A DNA stretch of 64,000 bases from Brienomyrus brachyistius (taxonomy: Eukaryota; Chordata; Actinopteri; Osteoglossiformes; Mormyridae): positions 8,024,452 to 8,088,451 of the forward strand of contig NC_064543.1 of assembly GCF_023856365.1 (NCBI RefSeq), written 5' to 3'. The notes under the pieces are model-generated. The model saw only the letters and a list, made by a program, of their open reading frames with translations. It did not search any database and had not been told where the DNA came from. This document shows positions 18,164 to 31,564 of this stretch, one piece after another. Every line of letters begins with the position of its first letter. Within the stretch, counting starts at the first letter, position 1. The position numbers and the translations under genes were made by a program.

Positions 18164-21100
18164 ATGTGCACATTTCTTGTATTCAAATAGACTGGAATCT
18201 CTTTGACTAGAGTTGTAATCAAAGTAATAATGACCCAGGAGTTCCACCAGGACTGATGAACGGTCCCATGGTTACATTCTTATCGATTTTTACTCATTGG
18301 CACTGAGTTGTCAAGTTAACTTGTACCACCAGCCAGATGTTGGGTTTCTTCTGGGAAATGCATGACAATTTTCACCCCACCAATTACAAGGGTTCAAATA
18401 AATCACCTCACAGCTGGTGGAACGGCAGACCACTACTTTCAGCCTTTCAGCAAAAGTTTTAGTGGACTGTCCGGATGAAAAGGTTAAATTTTGCTGCCAA
18501 CCCAATGTGGGTATGAAGTAGTTCAGTCCACAGCAGTAGGCTTAATGAGTCATTAAGCCTACAGGAGACCATGCCGTGTGAGGCACTGAGATGACACAAG
18601 TCTGTCTCCTGCACACTTCCTGTCTCACATCCACTGGCCAGCTGCCAAGCTCGGCCACACTGCACCACAGGATGATGTGTGCTCCACAGAGCGCGCAATG
18701 TGGGAAGCTCTCCGGCAGCAAAACCCAAAACTGGGTCTCTGTGCTCCCTACAAGCAAACCGTCTGTGCTGCGAGATTCTCAGTTCTCTGAAAGGAAATCG
18801 GCAAGCGCAGGGTTAAACGCTTACACTTTGAGGGCCTCAGTCAGTCAGCTGACATCGTTCATTCATGGTTTTCACTTCCCATCTTGATATCAGCCACATA
18901 TTGGTCAGCGTATGCCTTATTTGCATTTAACCATAATTTACATGCTTGAGTCCGAGAGTGGTGACAGACGTTCCAGACTGAATTATGAAAAAGGCAACAT
19001 CAGCCCAGGAAGGGGGAAAAGTAGGTCAGTACCAAATAGAAACACATGGGCACATGATGAATGCCTTGGTCCAAGCTAGCTGTAAAAGCTAAACACAAGT
19101 GAGATCATGTTTTTTTTTTTTTTAAGTTTAGTTTTGTTTGGCAGTATTTAAATAGCCAACGGTGATTTTGAGAAAGTTTTCTGAAAATTAACCTCGTGTT
19201 CAGCTTAAGTAGAGCAGGCAATGAAAGTAGATTTGATTTGTATAACAAAGATGGCTCAAATGATTGTCTGTTTTCGTATACTTTTCCAAATCACCTGATC
19301 CTGTCGAGCAGAACACAGAGTCATGGTCAGGTCTACAGCCCCGCTGAAACAGGAGCCCTCACATCCTGCCAAACGTCACACTTGCTTCCGCGCCCGTTAA
19401 TTTCCTGCCCATAGAAGCACAGTTACCGACATATTTCCGAAAGCTGCGGTTCCTGACTGCAATAAGTATGTTGACAGAACGATAGAATCCTGTTAGCGGA
19501 AAAAGTTCTTGCCCTTGCAGTCCAGTGGACGGCATTTATAATGATTACATTACATCCTCTACACTTGGCTCATATGACTCACGTTTCATTAACGGTCATA
19601 CATTTGCCTTTTGTTTTATTTGGAAACCCACGCAACACCTTCGCCATTATTAGCAATTCATGCTGGGTGAATATGTAACAAAATCATCTTTACTGCGTCT
19701 TGTTCTGAAAAATTAACTCCCATATTAAGGCTTTCTTCACAAAATCGGTATTTTGTTTACACCAGAAAGCGTAATTTTACGACGTTTCTTAAAACCAGTA
19801 GCACTCTGAGAATTTTTATTATACTAAAGTAGTCATTACACATAAACGCTGATAGAGGTCGCTGTGAGCCCATTACACGATTGATATCAGAATCATTTCA
19901 TCCTAGCTTATATTAATAGCTACTAAAACTGAATTACAAATTATGCTGCAAGAATCACAACCATGACACACAAACGCGTGCACAACAGGCACTGTGTGAT
20001 ATCCTTGTAGTGACACGGTGCTGTTTACGTGGCTGACGTTGCCGGCTTTTTTATGAGCTAAGGTTGCGCCGTCTGGTGGAATACCTTGGAAACACAATGC
20101 GCCCGTTTGAAATGTGAACGTATTTGTCACAATGCATAAACTGAGAACTACCCCGAATGAAACACGTTTTATAATGATGTAATATAAAGGTTACTAAAGT
20201 GTGATAGTATTCATCAAGAGCAGTTACTCGTATAACCTGACTGAACGTTTTAACTGACTACTGTATTAGTACGGCACGAAGGCTACTCCTTTGGTGCTCG
20301 ACGTAGAACATGTAGCCTATTTGTACTGTTCGCAAGAGAAAGAAATGATTTCGGTCAGCAGCAATTCGTTCATTTCGTCCGCCCACTGGTGTAATGATAT
20401 GTGCTGAATTAAGAGTCGGCTGGGCAAGTAAACATTCAGCAAAATATATAACGATATGTAAGGAACGGTATATTAACCAACATAAAAATATTAAAGGGTT
20501 AATTCTAGGGATGTCCCAAGTGAGCAAATCAATGAACGGTACTGAATGTTTTACTTGAACAAAATCGAAAGATTCGATTTATTGAAAACAATCACGATTT
20601 CCATCTGTAGGCAAATCCATAGCAGACAGTAAAAGTGGCACAATACCAGCCAGTGCTCGACGTGGGTCGGTACTCAGCGGTACCCAGCACCTCACTCTTT
20701 CTCTCTTCAGAGTACCGGCATCTCCCAATATCTGTTTGGTACTCAATAACAAGGGGAGTACCAGCACTTGCTTTTCCCCACTTTCATCACCGATACCACC
20801 GGGATGCAGCCCAGTCGGGCAGTGGGTCACGATACAGGGAATGCATCCGTAGCACTACAGAGTCTGCAGAGTGTGGCTCGCCGATCAACTCAGTCATCGT
20901 CCTCTGCAAATGACCATCATTGTCTGTATCCTGCAAGGGCATCTCTGGTTTTATCGCCATGATCAAAATGAAAATTACCGTTTACACGATAGGAAAACCA
21001 GTTGATTTATCGGAATAATCTCCAGTGGAATGCCTTGTCATGGCACGGTAGTTTTAGCCATTGTCAGTTACCCTTCCTTATATAAGCAAGATACAGCATT

Positions 21101-21199
21101 ATGCTAACATACCTGAACAACAGTAAGCAAAGCAAGGCTGACATGGACACATTCTTGAAGAAAACCCTTTTTAGTTAATGATCTTTGAGGTTAATGATC

Positions 21200-21410
21200 T
21201 TTCTCTGGTTGTGTGTGGCTCAGAAGGTTGGGACACTGAGTGGAAGGTCACTGGTTTGAATCCCGAGGTTGGCAGAGTGACGTCTCTATCAGGCCCCTGA
21301 ACAAGGTCCTTAACCCCCTACTGCTCCATGGACAGGCTGACCCTGCCTTCTCAATTACACACCACGACGGATAAAAATGGCCGATAAATAAATCTGAAAC
21401 TCACCCCAAC
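21200..21410 (+). mobile_element. tRNA-derived SINE, copy 1
   Basis: A tRNA-like head carries an A box (GTGTGGCTCAGAAGGTTGGG) and a B box (GGTTTGAATCC) about 35 bp apart. The shared body motif AACAAGGTCCTTAACCCCCT follows. The sequence is too diverged to fold as a working tRNA. Related copies are at 27345, 49045, 53405, 54225 and 59910. Confidence 0.75.
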
Positions 21411-22049
21411 GGGTATAGGCTAAAAGTAAGGGGTCGGGTGAATTTGGCAGTTCTACAGTTTCACGTACCTTTAGATGTTGTCCAGCTGCAATGACATAGG
21501 GAGAATGGAATGAATGAGGTCAGCAAGCCTTATTCCTGAACGGGCTTGTTTTTACTGCTGCGCTTGCTTTTGGAGCTCACCAGTCAGTCAACCCCCTTGT
21601 TTTTGTCCTAAAATAACACCCATTTACACTCAGCTGACTAGCTTACCACACACACACAGCCTGGTTTTCATCCTGTCAATCTGGGGGGGGGGGGGGGGGA
21701 CACAACAAAACATGATGGATAAAACAGATTCTCAGCTCTTCCACTCAAGCACTACCTATAGTTTGTGGGATCTAGAGCAGATGCAGCATAATGCGGAAAT
21801 GGATTAGAGTTTAAGGAATCCGCTATTTAAATCCCTTTTAATAATCTCTTACTGATTCCTGGTAAACATGCAATAGGTTTACTTTTGTGATATGTTCCTA
21901 ATATCGAAATCCATAAAAGTAAATATATCACGCTGTGGAAAAGCAGAAACAAAACACATTTGTCTTGCAACAATGATCTTGATTGTCTGTGCACAATATC
22001 CACACGACCACAGGAAATGAGGTAATTTTCATTCACTATTGTCATTGAT

Positions 22050-24900
22050 AACCAACATCACAAACAGATTCATTGTTTGTAGCATCTATGGTCAGTGAGA
22101 CAATGATTTCAAAGAATATTTAGGTTATTCTATCATATTATTCTGGTGTCCTAGTGCTGAATGAAACAATAGAACCATTTTCTGGGAACAGGGGAAGAGG
22201 GAAAAAGATTTCAGCTGAATATATTTGGCACTTTGGACTCTTTGCGGCGTGTGTCTGTTTTTCATTACTTGGGCATTACTGGTAAAACTTATCATTTTGC
22301 TCACATGGAATATGCATGGAGCATTAACAAAACACCATAGACAACCAGATAAGCAGAGAAACCACTGACAAAACTCCATCATGCTGGAAAAGAAAGAAAC
22401 CCAGTCAAAACAGTTAGTTATTGTGCTTTCCAACTATATGCCACTGTCATTATTTAGCCTATTCATACACTGCTATGGATCAGGGTACGAGGACGAAATG
22501 GCATCATCATTTAAAAGGCAGATATGGACAGGACAGGCCAGTATTTATTAGTCACAATGAGTAAAAATTAAATGGTTCGCATCTCAGCCTGGTGAGAAGA
22601 CACTCATCAGACTGTCCTGTTCATAGTGTGATCACACTGGATGCAGTAACATAACTGAACTGTTCAGGCAAGAATACGAACGGGTCACAGAGAATGAGTA
22701 ACACACATAGAAATGTACCAGTCCCCTCTAAGACTTCCAACCAACAACCTCCCAGCTACACACCCTTCTCAGCAATCAGCATACCACCTGCTGCCACAGG
22801 GTAATGGCACGCTCACATGTAAATAGTCATTCCCACAAATATCCAATGTGTCCCACAGAAGATGAAAATACACTGGAGTTTGGCTGCAATTTTAATTAGA
22901 TGCTGTGACAAGAAAATATAGCCCAACATCTGCTGAGACTGCAGAACGCCAATGTCCTAAAACCTTTTGAAGCCAGGCCGGTGCTTTCAGAGGTATTGAT
23001 AAACCTTTGTTCTGGGTTATTTTTAACACGTTAGAAAACTGCAAAATGCCTGCTAGCCGTGGTGTCCCGATGGCACAAGGTGAATCGGAGCTTCAGAGCG
23101 GCTCTTTAAGTCATGTGACTCTGCCCCAGTGGCCATATGCATCTGACAGCCCCAACAATGACTAGACACACCGGAGGAACCGACGCGATGAAGGGAGTCG
23201 CTGGAGATTCAAATATCTGCGCTAACAGTAGCCGGCTATAAATGGCTCGGTGGGCAATGAGAAGGTAAGATTAGAATCTGCCCACGAGAGATTAATCGCT
23301 TTGCGTCCCTATCTCTGTCATCACTTTTGGCAGGGTACAGGCCCTGCTTGACAGTGGGGTCAGCGGAGGCCAGGATCTGGAGGAAATACAATCTCAGCGG
23401 TGTCATGTCATCCCCATTAGCATAAACGGCAAAGGGATCTGAAAAGAACAGAGTGAAGGATGTCTGAAATGCCAGCGGGGATGTCGCTCCTGCTCTGTCT
23501 CGAGCAAGTCAAAGCCCAAGCTATAAACGGACAGCGTTAGAAATGACATCACACAGCTGAGCCCAGTCCCAGCCGGGGTCCGGGGTGTCACACTGGGCGT
23601 TGCTGGTGAGCTGACATTATGCTAATGCTACACTTGGCTGTTAGGACTTGCACCGGCTCCCATGGAGCTGAGGGTTGGACTGCAGCTTACAGAGACAGAG
23701 GCCTTTTCATTCCTAGGAGCAAAACTGGACGTCTAGACAAAATCCCCCCAAGCAGCCGATTCAGAAAAATCCATTTATTCAGTCAGTGGTTTCCAAAACA
23801 CCCGCATGATAAACTTCTCTCTTCGGAGGTGATACAAGTCATCTTTTCATTGAACGGCCTCATTAAGTCACCAGGGTAACATTCCAGGGCTGTATTGTAC
23901 AGGAACCCTCTACCAATAAATATAACCTGCTACCCAAGTCTCACCTCCCCCCCTTTAGAGCCAACCTGCTCTCTGGCGAAGCTCCCATGCAAACGGGCAG
24001 CCAAAACACAAACATCAAGCGAAACAATAGACACTGTCAGCAGAGGGACGCTCTCCTTCCTGCTATTTGCCTACACGCTGGAGTTGCATGTTTATGATTG
24101 AACTCCTAAATTGGAACAAGATCCCACTGGCAGATAAAACTGACAAGAAGTGGAATGTGGAAGACGGAGAGGCACACGATCCCGGATGACGGCCCTCCAT
24201 AGCATCCTGCCACTGGGCATTATGCTTCAGGTTTCATCAGACTGCTTTGCGGCACTAACGCTGCACTCCAAAACACCAATTTATGAGGGGATGCATGCCT
24301 ATTATTAGTGAATTATGAGGTTGGAAACAGTGCAGATATCTCCAGATTACACGTCTCGGAAGGTCTGGGCAGCCGTGTGCACACCGAGGCAAATTAACTG
24401 ACGTTTAGGTCTGCGGATCAAACTGAGGTGCTCTGTCGGGACTTGTGAGAAATGGAGAGAGTCTCACTCAGCGACAAGCTCTATTTGCAGGGGGAACATC
24501 TGACGCTGAGCTCACCGCGTTCTCGGCTCCTTTCCGAAAATGATGGCATCTGACCCCCCGCCACGCCGCATCACCACCCGCCCACGTGTGTATGAGTAAG
24601 CAAACTGCTCGCTAACCCCACTGTCACTAAACACAAGCTGTGTATTTAAGTTCATCTCCATGGCAACATGCTCCGCATTACTGATAACAAAGGCAGAGAC
24701 AAAAGCATCTGTCTAGATAACGAATCAGGAATCAGGCCACATCAGACAGACAGGCAGTTAATGCTGAGTGGCCCGTTCATCCAGCCATGGCAAATGTATG
24801 CAGCACCTCCTTTAACAAAATCCTCTTAAAATTTAATCTTCCTGCCCATTTTCCCCCAGTGAATGAATCAAAGAATCCCAATATATATAAATGTTGGCTT
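22050..24900. other. Gene-free, comparatively repeat-poor intergenic block
   Basis: I find no exons, no microsatellites and no obvious MITEs here, unlike the flanking intergenic sequence. The base composition is more mixed than in the neighbouring AT-rich DNA. This would be a sensible place to look for conserved non-coding elements, but conservation cannot be judged from one sequence. Confidence 0.35.
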
Positions 24901-24999
24901 AGGTTTGCCAGGAAACACCAGTAAACAAGAGCAATATCTAGAAACAGAGAGATAAAAAGATGAGGGGGGAGATTCTACGCTTGCTCACTACAATTCCTT

Positions 25000-25425
25000 C
25001 TGCCGCCCCCTGGAGGATGGGCTCCCCCTTTGGGTCTGGTTAGGGTTAGGGCTTCCCCTGCTGCCCCCTAGAGGATGGGCTCCCCCTTTGGGTCTGGTTA
25101 GGGTTAGGGTTAGGGCTTCCCCTGCTGCCCCCTAGAGGATGGGCTCCCCCTTTGGGTCTGGTCTCGTTAGTGTAGGGCTTCCCCTGCTGCCCCCTAGAGG
25201 ATGGGCTCCCCCTTTGGGTCTGGTCTCGTTAGTGTAGGGCTTCCCCTGCTGCCCCCTGGAGGATGGGCTCCCCCTTTGGGTCTGGTTCCTCCCAAGGGTT
25301 TTTCCCTTCTAGGGAGATTTTCTGTGCCACTGTCACCTCTGGCTGCTCACTGGGGGCTTTTGGGCACTTTGAGACAATGAAATATTGTGAAAATGTGCTA
25401 TACAAATCAAACTGAACTGAGCTGA
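25000..25425 (+). repeat. LINE 3'-end fragment with about 60-bp tandem array and telomere-like hexamers
   Basis: Five head-to-tail copies of a unit of about 60 bp (CTGCTGCCCCCTAGAGGATG then GGCTCCCCCTTTGGGTCTGG) are followed by GGTTCCTCCCAAGGGTTTTT and a tail ending GTGCTATACAAATCAAACTG. As I recall, that order is the 3' end of a common fish L2-type LINE. In two spacers the unit contains TTAGGG repeated two or three times. Confidence 0.65.
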
Positions 25426-26769
25426 AAAATTCTACTCAGAAAACTGCATCCCAGATATGCAGAAGTCAGTCTTACAGTTCTGGTCAGGCGCCCATAATTT
25501 CACATCTGCATGTTCGCATGAAGAACCACAATGAGCTATGTAAAGACCAGCAGAGCTTTGGAAAACGCGCGAAAACACCATAACGTCTGCGGATAGATTC
25601 GCACATAAAGCAAGTAAAATGAGCAACAATTTTCAGGACTCAGGCATTTGCACATCATCATGCCAAAAGACTGCAGGCTGGAGGAGAACAAGGGAAGCAT
25701 TATAAAAAAAAAAGCATAAAAAAGGTCGAAATGAGGGCAATCATCCTTCAGACTTCAAAGGGCATAGACCACATCGCCAGTGCTAGATCAGTTACATGCA
25801 CCTTCGCCACAACAAGAAGGATCAGACTGCAAGGCTAAAAGAGATCATTGTTCAGATGGAAAAACTCATGTCCGTTATCTGTGCTGTCTGTCCCGAAAGC
25901 CAGGTACCAAAGACCACACAGAGACACCCTCACCGACATAAGCAGGCTTTTCTTATACTTTTGGTGACCTCCATGTTTTGCATGACAAACATGGACACAT
26001 AGAAAATGCAGAGGACCAAAGCTTTGAGGTGAAGATGGAAGAGAGATTGCCTTGAATAAGAGCCCCAGGATTACAGAGCTTTATTGAGTGAGACTGGCTG
26101 TTTTTCTCCCCCTTTTAGAAGTGAGCTGAACAAACAAACACTTATAGGTACAGATATAGATATTCAATACTAGAAAACCTGATTCGTTTGGTCATGCAGT
26201 GACTCGAATGCAGTTACTTCAGACAACCTCTGACACGTCGTGTCTTTAGGGCACTTTTGTTCCATTGCTTTAGATGCAACTGTAAGCTGGCGGGCGATGC
26301 TTGTCCTGTCTGGAACATCCCAATCTCAGGGTTAGAGTTTATTCTCCGAAAACCCATTTGCTTTTTCCATTTGACCATGTCGTTTGGACGGACAGACACT
26401 TTGTAGCGATCAATTACTGCCTCCTACCGCTTTGAACCATCGGATTTGGTTTCATAGGGAGATGGGATCTTTCACAGTTACACAAGAAGCCCTAATGGAG
26501 AAACTAAGGTTTGGACCTCTGTATTGGGTAACGGTCCTCAGTTCACCTTACCTGTTTTATTCACCCTTTCATTCTTTGTAGAAAATTAGCTCACTGAAAC
26601 TTCAGGTCTATAACTTACACGCAGCGGTATCTTTGAGAAGGTTCCATGGAAGGGTCAGAAACAAAGGATTTTTATTTAATTTTGATTGGTCATAGACAGA
26701 CTTTGCTGGACATATTCCGGCCAGTAATAGTTTTCCTAACTTACACCTACGAAAGATTACAAGATCCCT

Positions 26770-26965
26770 TGAAATTAAAAGTGCCCATTTGAATGAATGG
26801 CCACCCAGTGCACGGCGTCAGCAAGCAATTAGAAATTCTGAATACCGAAATAAAAACCCACACAACACAGGGAGGAACATGCAAACTTTGTACACAGAGA
26901 CTGTTGGTGGGATCTGAACTACCACCCCCATCGGTACAAGGTGCCAGAATCACCCTCTGTGTCAA
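26770..26965. repeat. Fragment of a ubiquitous teleost dispersed repeat
   Basis: It contains AGGGAGGAACATGCAAACTT followed by a GATCTGAACTACCACC stretch, a typical middle section of a widespread fish repeat. It is related to the fragments at 13.5 kb (inverted) and 38.2 kb. Confidence 0.45.
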
Positions 26966-27344
26966 CAACATGATAATTTGAGGTTTCAACCAAACAGACT
27001 CAGTTATGCCTTAGACCATATTTTATACACCTTTGGTAAATCAGGACGACGTCCTAAGGAGGATTCTTGACATCTCATTTGCGTTGCCAATTTTAAGACA
27101 ACCAACTAGGGAAGAAGTGCTTAGGCACAGCTATTTCAATCATTTCTAAAGTCACTCAAAGTCAGTCTCTCTTAGCAGTATTGGGGAAAATATGATAAGG
27201 ACCCTGCATTTCCCTCACAAAAGATATTCCATTATGACCCAGACATGGGATTTAGTTTCTCAATTCTTCATAGATGTTCATGAATGACCATCTGCAAATA
27301 CCCGCTCCTCTGAAGTACAAGCAGCATGCTTTATTTGACTTTTG

Positions 27345-27530
27345 CACAAGTACATTGGGACCCTTCTCTTCACCAACCCCATCTTGCTCTCCATAGCGCT
27401 TGTGGAGTTGGGGGGGGGGGGTAGGGGCCTTACTCAAGGGCCCGTGGACATGTGACTGTTCTGCTGAGGCCGGGGCTCAAACCAGCGATCTTCTGATCAC
27501 GGGCACAGAGACGTGGCCTGCTGAGCCACT
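27345..27530 (-). mobile_element. tRNA-derived SINE, copy 2, reversed
   Basis: On the + strand, CCATCTTGCTCTCCATAGCG is followed by a reversed B box (GGGGCTCAAACCAGCGATC) and a reversed A box (CCTGCTGAGCCACTCAC). It belongs to the same family as the copies at 54.2 and 59.9 kb. A G run interrupts it at about 27411. Confidence 0.75.
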
Positions 27531-28819
27531 CACAACAGAAAAACACTCGATAGTTGCTCAACCTAAAATGCGACCAAAAGGGAAACCCCATTATCTAATC
27601 AGCTAACATTGTCCAAAAGTTCTGCTGTATGGAGATTAGATTACAGAGTAAATTGTCCAAGACTGAATCCATCCAGAATACACTCCAGGCAAGAGGTATT
27701 ACTGAAATGCGGTCCGGTCCAAGCACAACACACAACACAAATGTAACATCTGGCAAGAAAGAACTAAAATAAGTGAAACCGTTTCTACAGCATCAAACTC
27801 CTTGTATGGTCATTTGTCCAAAGTAGCGAAAATGTGGTTAAAAATCCAGACGGGAACTTGTGGCTAATGCTGCAGAGTCTGTTCGTCGTCATGCGGTTCG
27901 TTTTTTTTTTGCATGCGCCCGAAAAGGAAATCACATTCATTTCCAAATCATGTAAAGGGAGCCTGTCGGTGCTGCTGCAACTTCATCACCAACGCGCAAC
28001 CCAGGTCAGCAGGGTCAAGGACGAACGTGTCAAAATACCTCTATTTTGACAGCGGCTTAAAAGGTGCAATCCCTTTGCAGTTAATATCCATTGTATAATG
28101 TAATTATCTGAAGATAAAACACTGTAGATATGTACATTGCCAACTAGTCGTTAATACAAACAAGGGATTGTGGGCAAAATTTGCTGTAGATACCTCTGAC
28201 GTCTTGAATACAAAGCGAAGCTGGGTTTCCATTTTCCATAAAGAAACTAGACACAGCACCGGAGAAAAGATAAAATGCCCAAGTCAGAATCCTGGGGACA
28301 ATGACCAGGGAAATTAAAAAGGGTGACAATCCAAAAATGACAAAGTAACAGAGCAGAGTCTGTGGCTTCATACATGGTGGTGTAGGGTGAGAACAAAGCT
28401 CTAAGTACTTTTTATAGTAGGAGAGAGTCAGGAAGGCTCTCCAGTGCTAAAAGCATCAACATAAATAATGTAATTTAGTATCCCTCAGTGACGGGCCAGA
28501 GAGGTAACGCCATCTGAGATGGAAACTCAACAGCACCCACATTGTAAAACAGACCTAACAAGCGGTCAAACTGATCTTAGTTACATGTTCTAGCAAGAAG
28601 CTTAACTGCTTCGTATTTTAAACGCACACCGAAAGATGAAGAAAAGCACAGTTTTGTTTTTCTCCCCAGAGTATTTCGTCTTTTATTAAGAAATGGTTTA
28701 ATAAATAAGTTGATTAAAAAATAGAATCGTCAGGAATCACCTTTACAAATTCAACTTAATCATAGAGAGGCTTAAAAGTGGCGAGACAGAAAAACACAAA
28801 AGCTTGAAAATCAAGTTAG

Positions 28820-28882
28820 CACCTTCAGAGAATGTCAGAAAGTCACCTTCAGAGAACGTCAGAAAGTCACCTTCAGAGAATC
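28820..28882. repeat. 27-bp minisatellite, about 2.5 copies
   Basis: Units of CACCTTCAGAGAAYGTCAGA then AAGT are repeated, downstream of bcl2l10. There is no ORF of note. Confidence 0.8.
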
Positions 28883-28973
28883 ATTTCTTTTGTCCGTTAA
28901 GAGTCCAGCAAGACAAAGTTTGTGTTATGGCAGGAAATAACTATGGCATTAAACTTGGAACTTCAGGTACATT

Positions 28974-28979
28974 TTTATT
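28974..28979 (-). terminator. Candidate bcl2l10 poly(A) signal
   Basis: AATAAA on the minus strand, about 850 bp beyond the bcl2l10 stop; another lies at 28682-28687. Neither can be confirmed without transcript data. Confidence 0.3.
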
Positions 28980-29821
28980 TTAATATAAATATATTAAATT
29001 TATAAATTACTTGAACAATGTTTGACCAACAGCCATTTGAAAGACAGGTATTCCATACGCAGTGAGTTGGTGGGTCTTCATCTGAGAATATACCAACCGT
29101 GCTTAGTAGTGTTTTGATAATACATTACAAATGTTTTAATACAGCAATGCTTCATCCACGGTGCATGATATATGTTTGACAATGAATCTCTGTTAAAACC
29201 TCGGTGCCAAGGCAAGCATAAATGCATAGTCACGTGTGGGCGAAAAGTCAGTCACGCGGCTCTTACTGGGAGCCATAAGACGGGCTGGAGTGTCAGAGGA
29301 AGGGACACTGGGCTCTGACTGACATGCTGACTGAATGATTCACATCTCAGCAAACCGACCCTACCTTACGCCAACATTATAAGTGTGCTCGTGGTAATCA
29401 AACGTCACTTTTAACTGGTTTCTCAAACTAATAACAGCAGAAATTTTCGACCAAATTAACCGATCACCAAGAACAACAAATGCGTTGATTAATTCAAATT
29501 ATTATTCAGTGAGTGAAAAGTGAAACATTTCGCCCATTCTTTCAGTCATTCCTAAGCAGTATCACGATTTAATAATGAACAATTAAGGGACACGTTCCAC
29601 GTGATGCGCTTCGCGAACTGGAACACATTCAGTCAACATCCCAATCAAAGGTGACCAGCATAGAAGGGCACATCCGCAGGGGTTCCCGGTAAGAGGTCCC
29701 ACCAGCCCAATCGTACAATCAGAATACCTCACTTTCGGATCTGTATCACATTATTATCTTTTGCAGCTATAATTTGCAAGGTTGTCCTGTTTTAATTATG
29801 GAAGTGAAAGCGTAGAAGGCG

Positions 29822-31564
29822 TCAGCGCACGAACAGGAACGTTATACCCGCAATGCCCACCCCGGCGGCGGCGAACAGCGCCGTCTTCATGGCGGACTCG
29901 TGGTTCTGTCCTCTTGAACTGTGAAAAAACTTGCAGAATCCGTCCTGTACAGGAGAAAACAGAAAATTAGCTAAATGGCCTACTGACGCCAGTTCAGAGA
30001 CGAAAGCAAGTCCATATACACTGTGGGAAACACAAACACACAGACTGCCTTCACGGTGCCATGTTTTGACGACGGACATAAACACGATCGGCACACCATG
30101 ACACACTTTAAACACTTTAATGAGAGTTAATCACAAGCCCTTTTTACATTTAAATCGCCTAAGCGGAGAGTTACGTTGATGTCGTGGGCCCTGATTACAG
30201 AGAAACCCAGAGCCGTGGGTGTCAATCAACGTCAATTAACGCAGGTTTACAAACAGCGGACAATGGGGCTAAGGTGCAGATTAAAAACATATCTTTACTG
30301 TGAACTCTGGAGAAACTTAATTTCCCACTGCACTCTGTAATAGGAAGCAGACGGTAAGAAAATGTAAAAAATATATATTTCGGAGCTAGGGCATTACATA
30401 CGGCTGTCCTGGGAGTCAGCGCTGATGCGTTAGTCATTTAGTTAGACAACGAATAGATCTATAACAGTTACAAACACTAAAACTTCAGCAAAATATCTTT
30501 GGAAGTAATCTGAACTATCTAAAAGCATCAGTAGTGACCAGGTGTTTATACGCAAGTTCTGAGAATTTTAAAGAATTATGCACCATTTTGTATTTAATGC
30601 AATTTCCACCTTTAATCATGCAATAGGAGTAGGGGCCAAATTTTTGAGACCGAGGCTGTTTGCTCGATTTGATTTTTAAACATTATATGATTTGAATAAT
30701 GTATCCATAAAACAAACATCTGATACGCGACCGTTTAACCCAAGTCCTTATAACCAACTAGCGCTGGCTACAATGTAACCGAATCAAACACTTCTGCTAA
30801 AGGCATAGACACAAAAAACTGCAGACATTTGCACTCTCATTCAGTTAATGTTTTTCATGCAGCTGCATATCTTGTCAGGAACTCAAATCCTAACCAGCAG
30901 GGGAAAAATGGTCACTATAATGACTAAGAGGCTCCCTCGCAACAAACTAGCTATTAAAGGCAGGAATGCAAAACATTCCCATGTTGCTAGGCGAAGGTTT
31001 CCTGACAAATTCTTCTATATGCATCACATCATCCTACGTGTACGTTTTGTTTTCACAACGCTGGATTGTAGCACCAAATAGCTAAGCACGTTTGTCATTC
31101 TATACTCATACTTAAAAGAATTTCAGACCCCAAGTAATGAGAAAGGATGCACTTACCCATCCTTCATTTTGCAACAGCCAGTCTTGTTTCTCCACTCCCA
31201 GGTAGTCGGCTATCGTCTCCGCCAGTCTTCTGCAGCAGTCCTTCCCTTCCCCTCGGGAATGGAGCTCGCTCACCAGCACTCCGGTGAATGCAAAGAGCGA
31301 CACCACTCTCCCCCAGTTTAACTTCCCATCCCCTACCATCTCCGCCATCACCTTTCTTAAACTAGTGCTGCGGTCCGGTCCACAAGAGTCCAGAAAAGTT
31401 TGCACGAGAGAGCGAAATTTGGAGAGATTCTGCTTCTCGATCTCCTTGGCCAAGCAGCGCATTGCTTCTGAGGCCGGGCCGGGCGGTGTCCGCTGCACTC
31501 CAACGCAGAATTCCAAGTAATCTTCTGCCAGCACCAATGTCTCCTTCGACAACCAGCAGGACAT
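29822..31564 (-). CDS. bcl2l10: Bcl-2-like protein 10 (Nrz), two coding exons
   Basis: The coding exons are 31564-31157 (136 codons) and 29944-29822 (40 codons plus TGA), giving 176 aa; the junction is GGATGG|GTAAGT..CAG|GAC, phase 0. In zebrafish, Nrz restrains apoptosis and, at the ER, controls calcium release through the IP3 receptor. The start MSCWLSKETLVLAEDYLEFC gives an N-terminal BH4-like helix. A BH3-like stretch (LRKVMAEMVGDGKLNWG) runs into BH1 (NWGRVVSLFAFTGVL). BH2 is split by the intron (DWLLQNEGW|DGFCKFF). A C-terminal hydrophobic anchor (TALFAAAGVGIAGITFLFVR) closes the protein. An acceptor sits just before the ATG (TTTTTTAG|GGGAAAATG), so a non-coding exon lies upstream. The intron position inside BH2 is typical of Bcl-2 family genes. 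Confidence 0.95.

Noticed and set aside
20520..20900. Possible hAT-like element (mirrored GGTACTC/GAGTACC motifs)
   Set aside because: I could not define matching ends or a target duplication, so it is not listed as an element.
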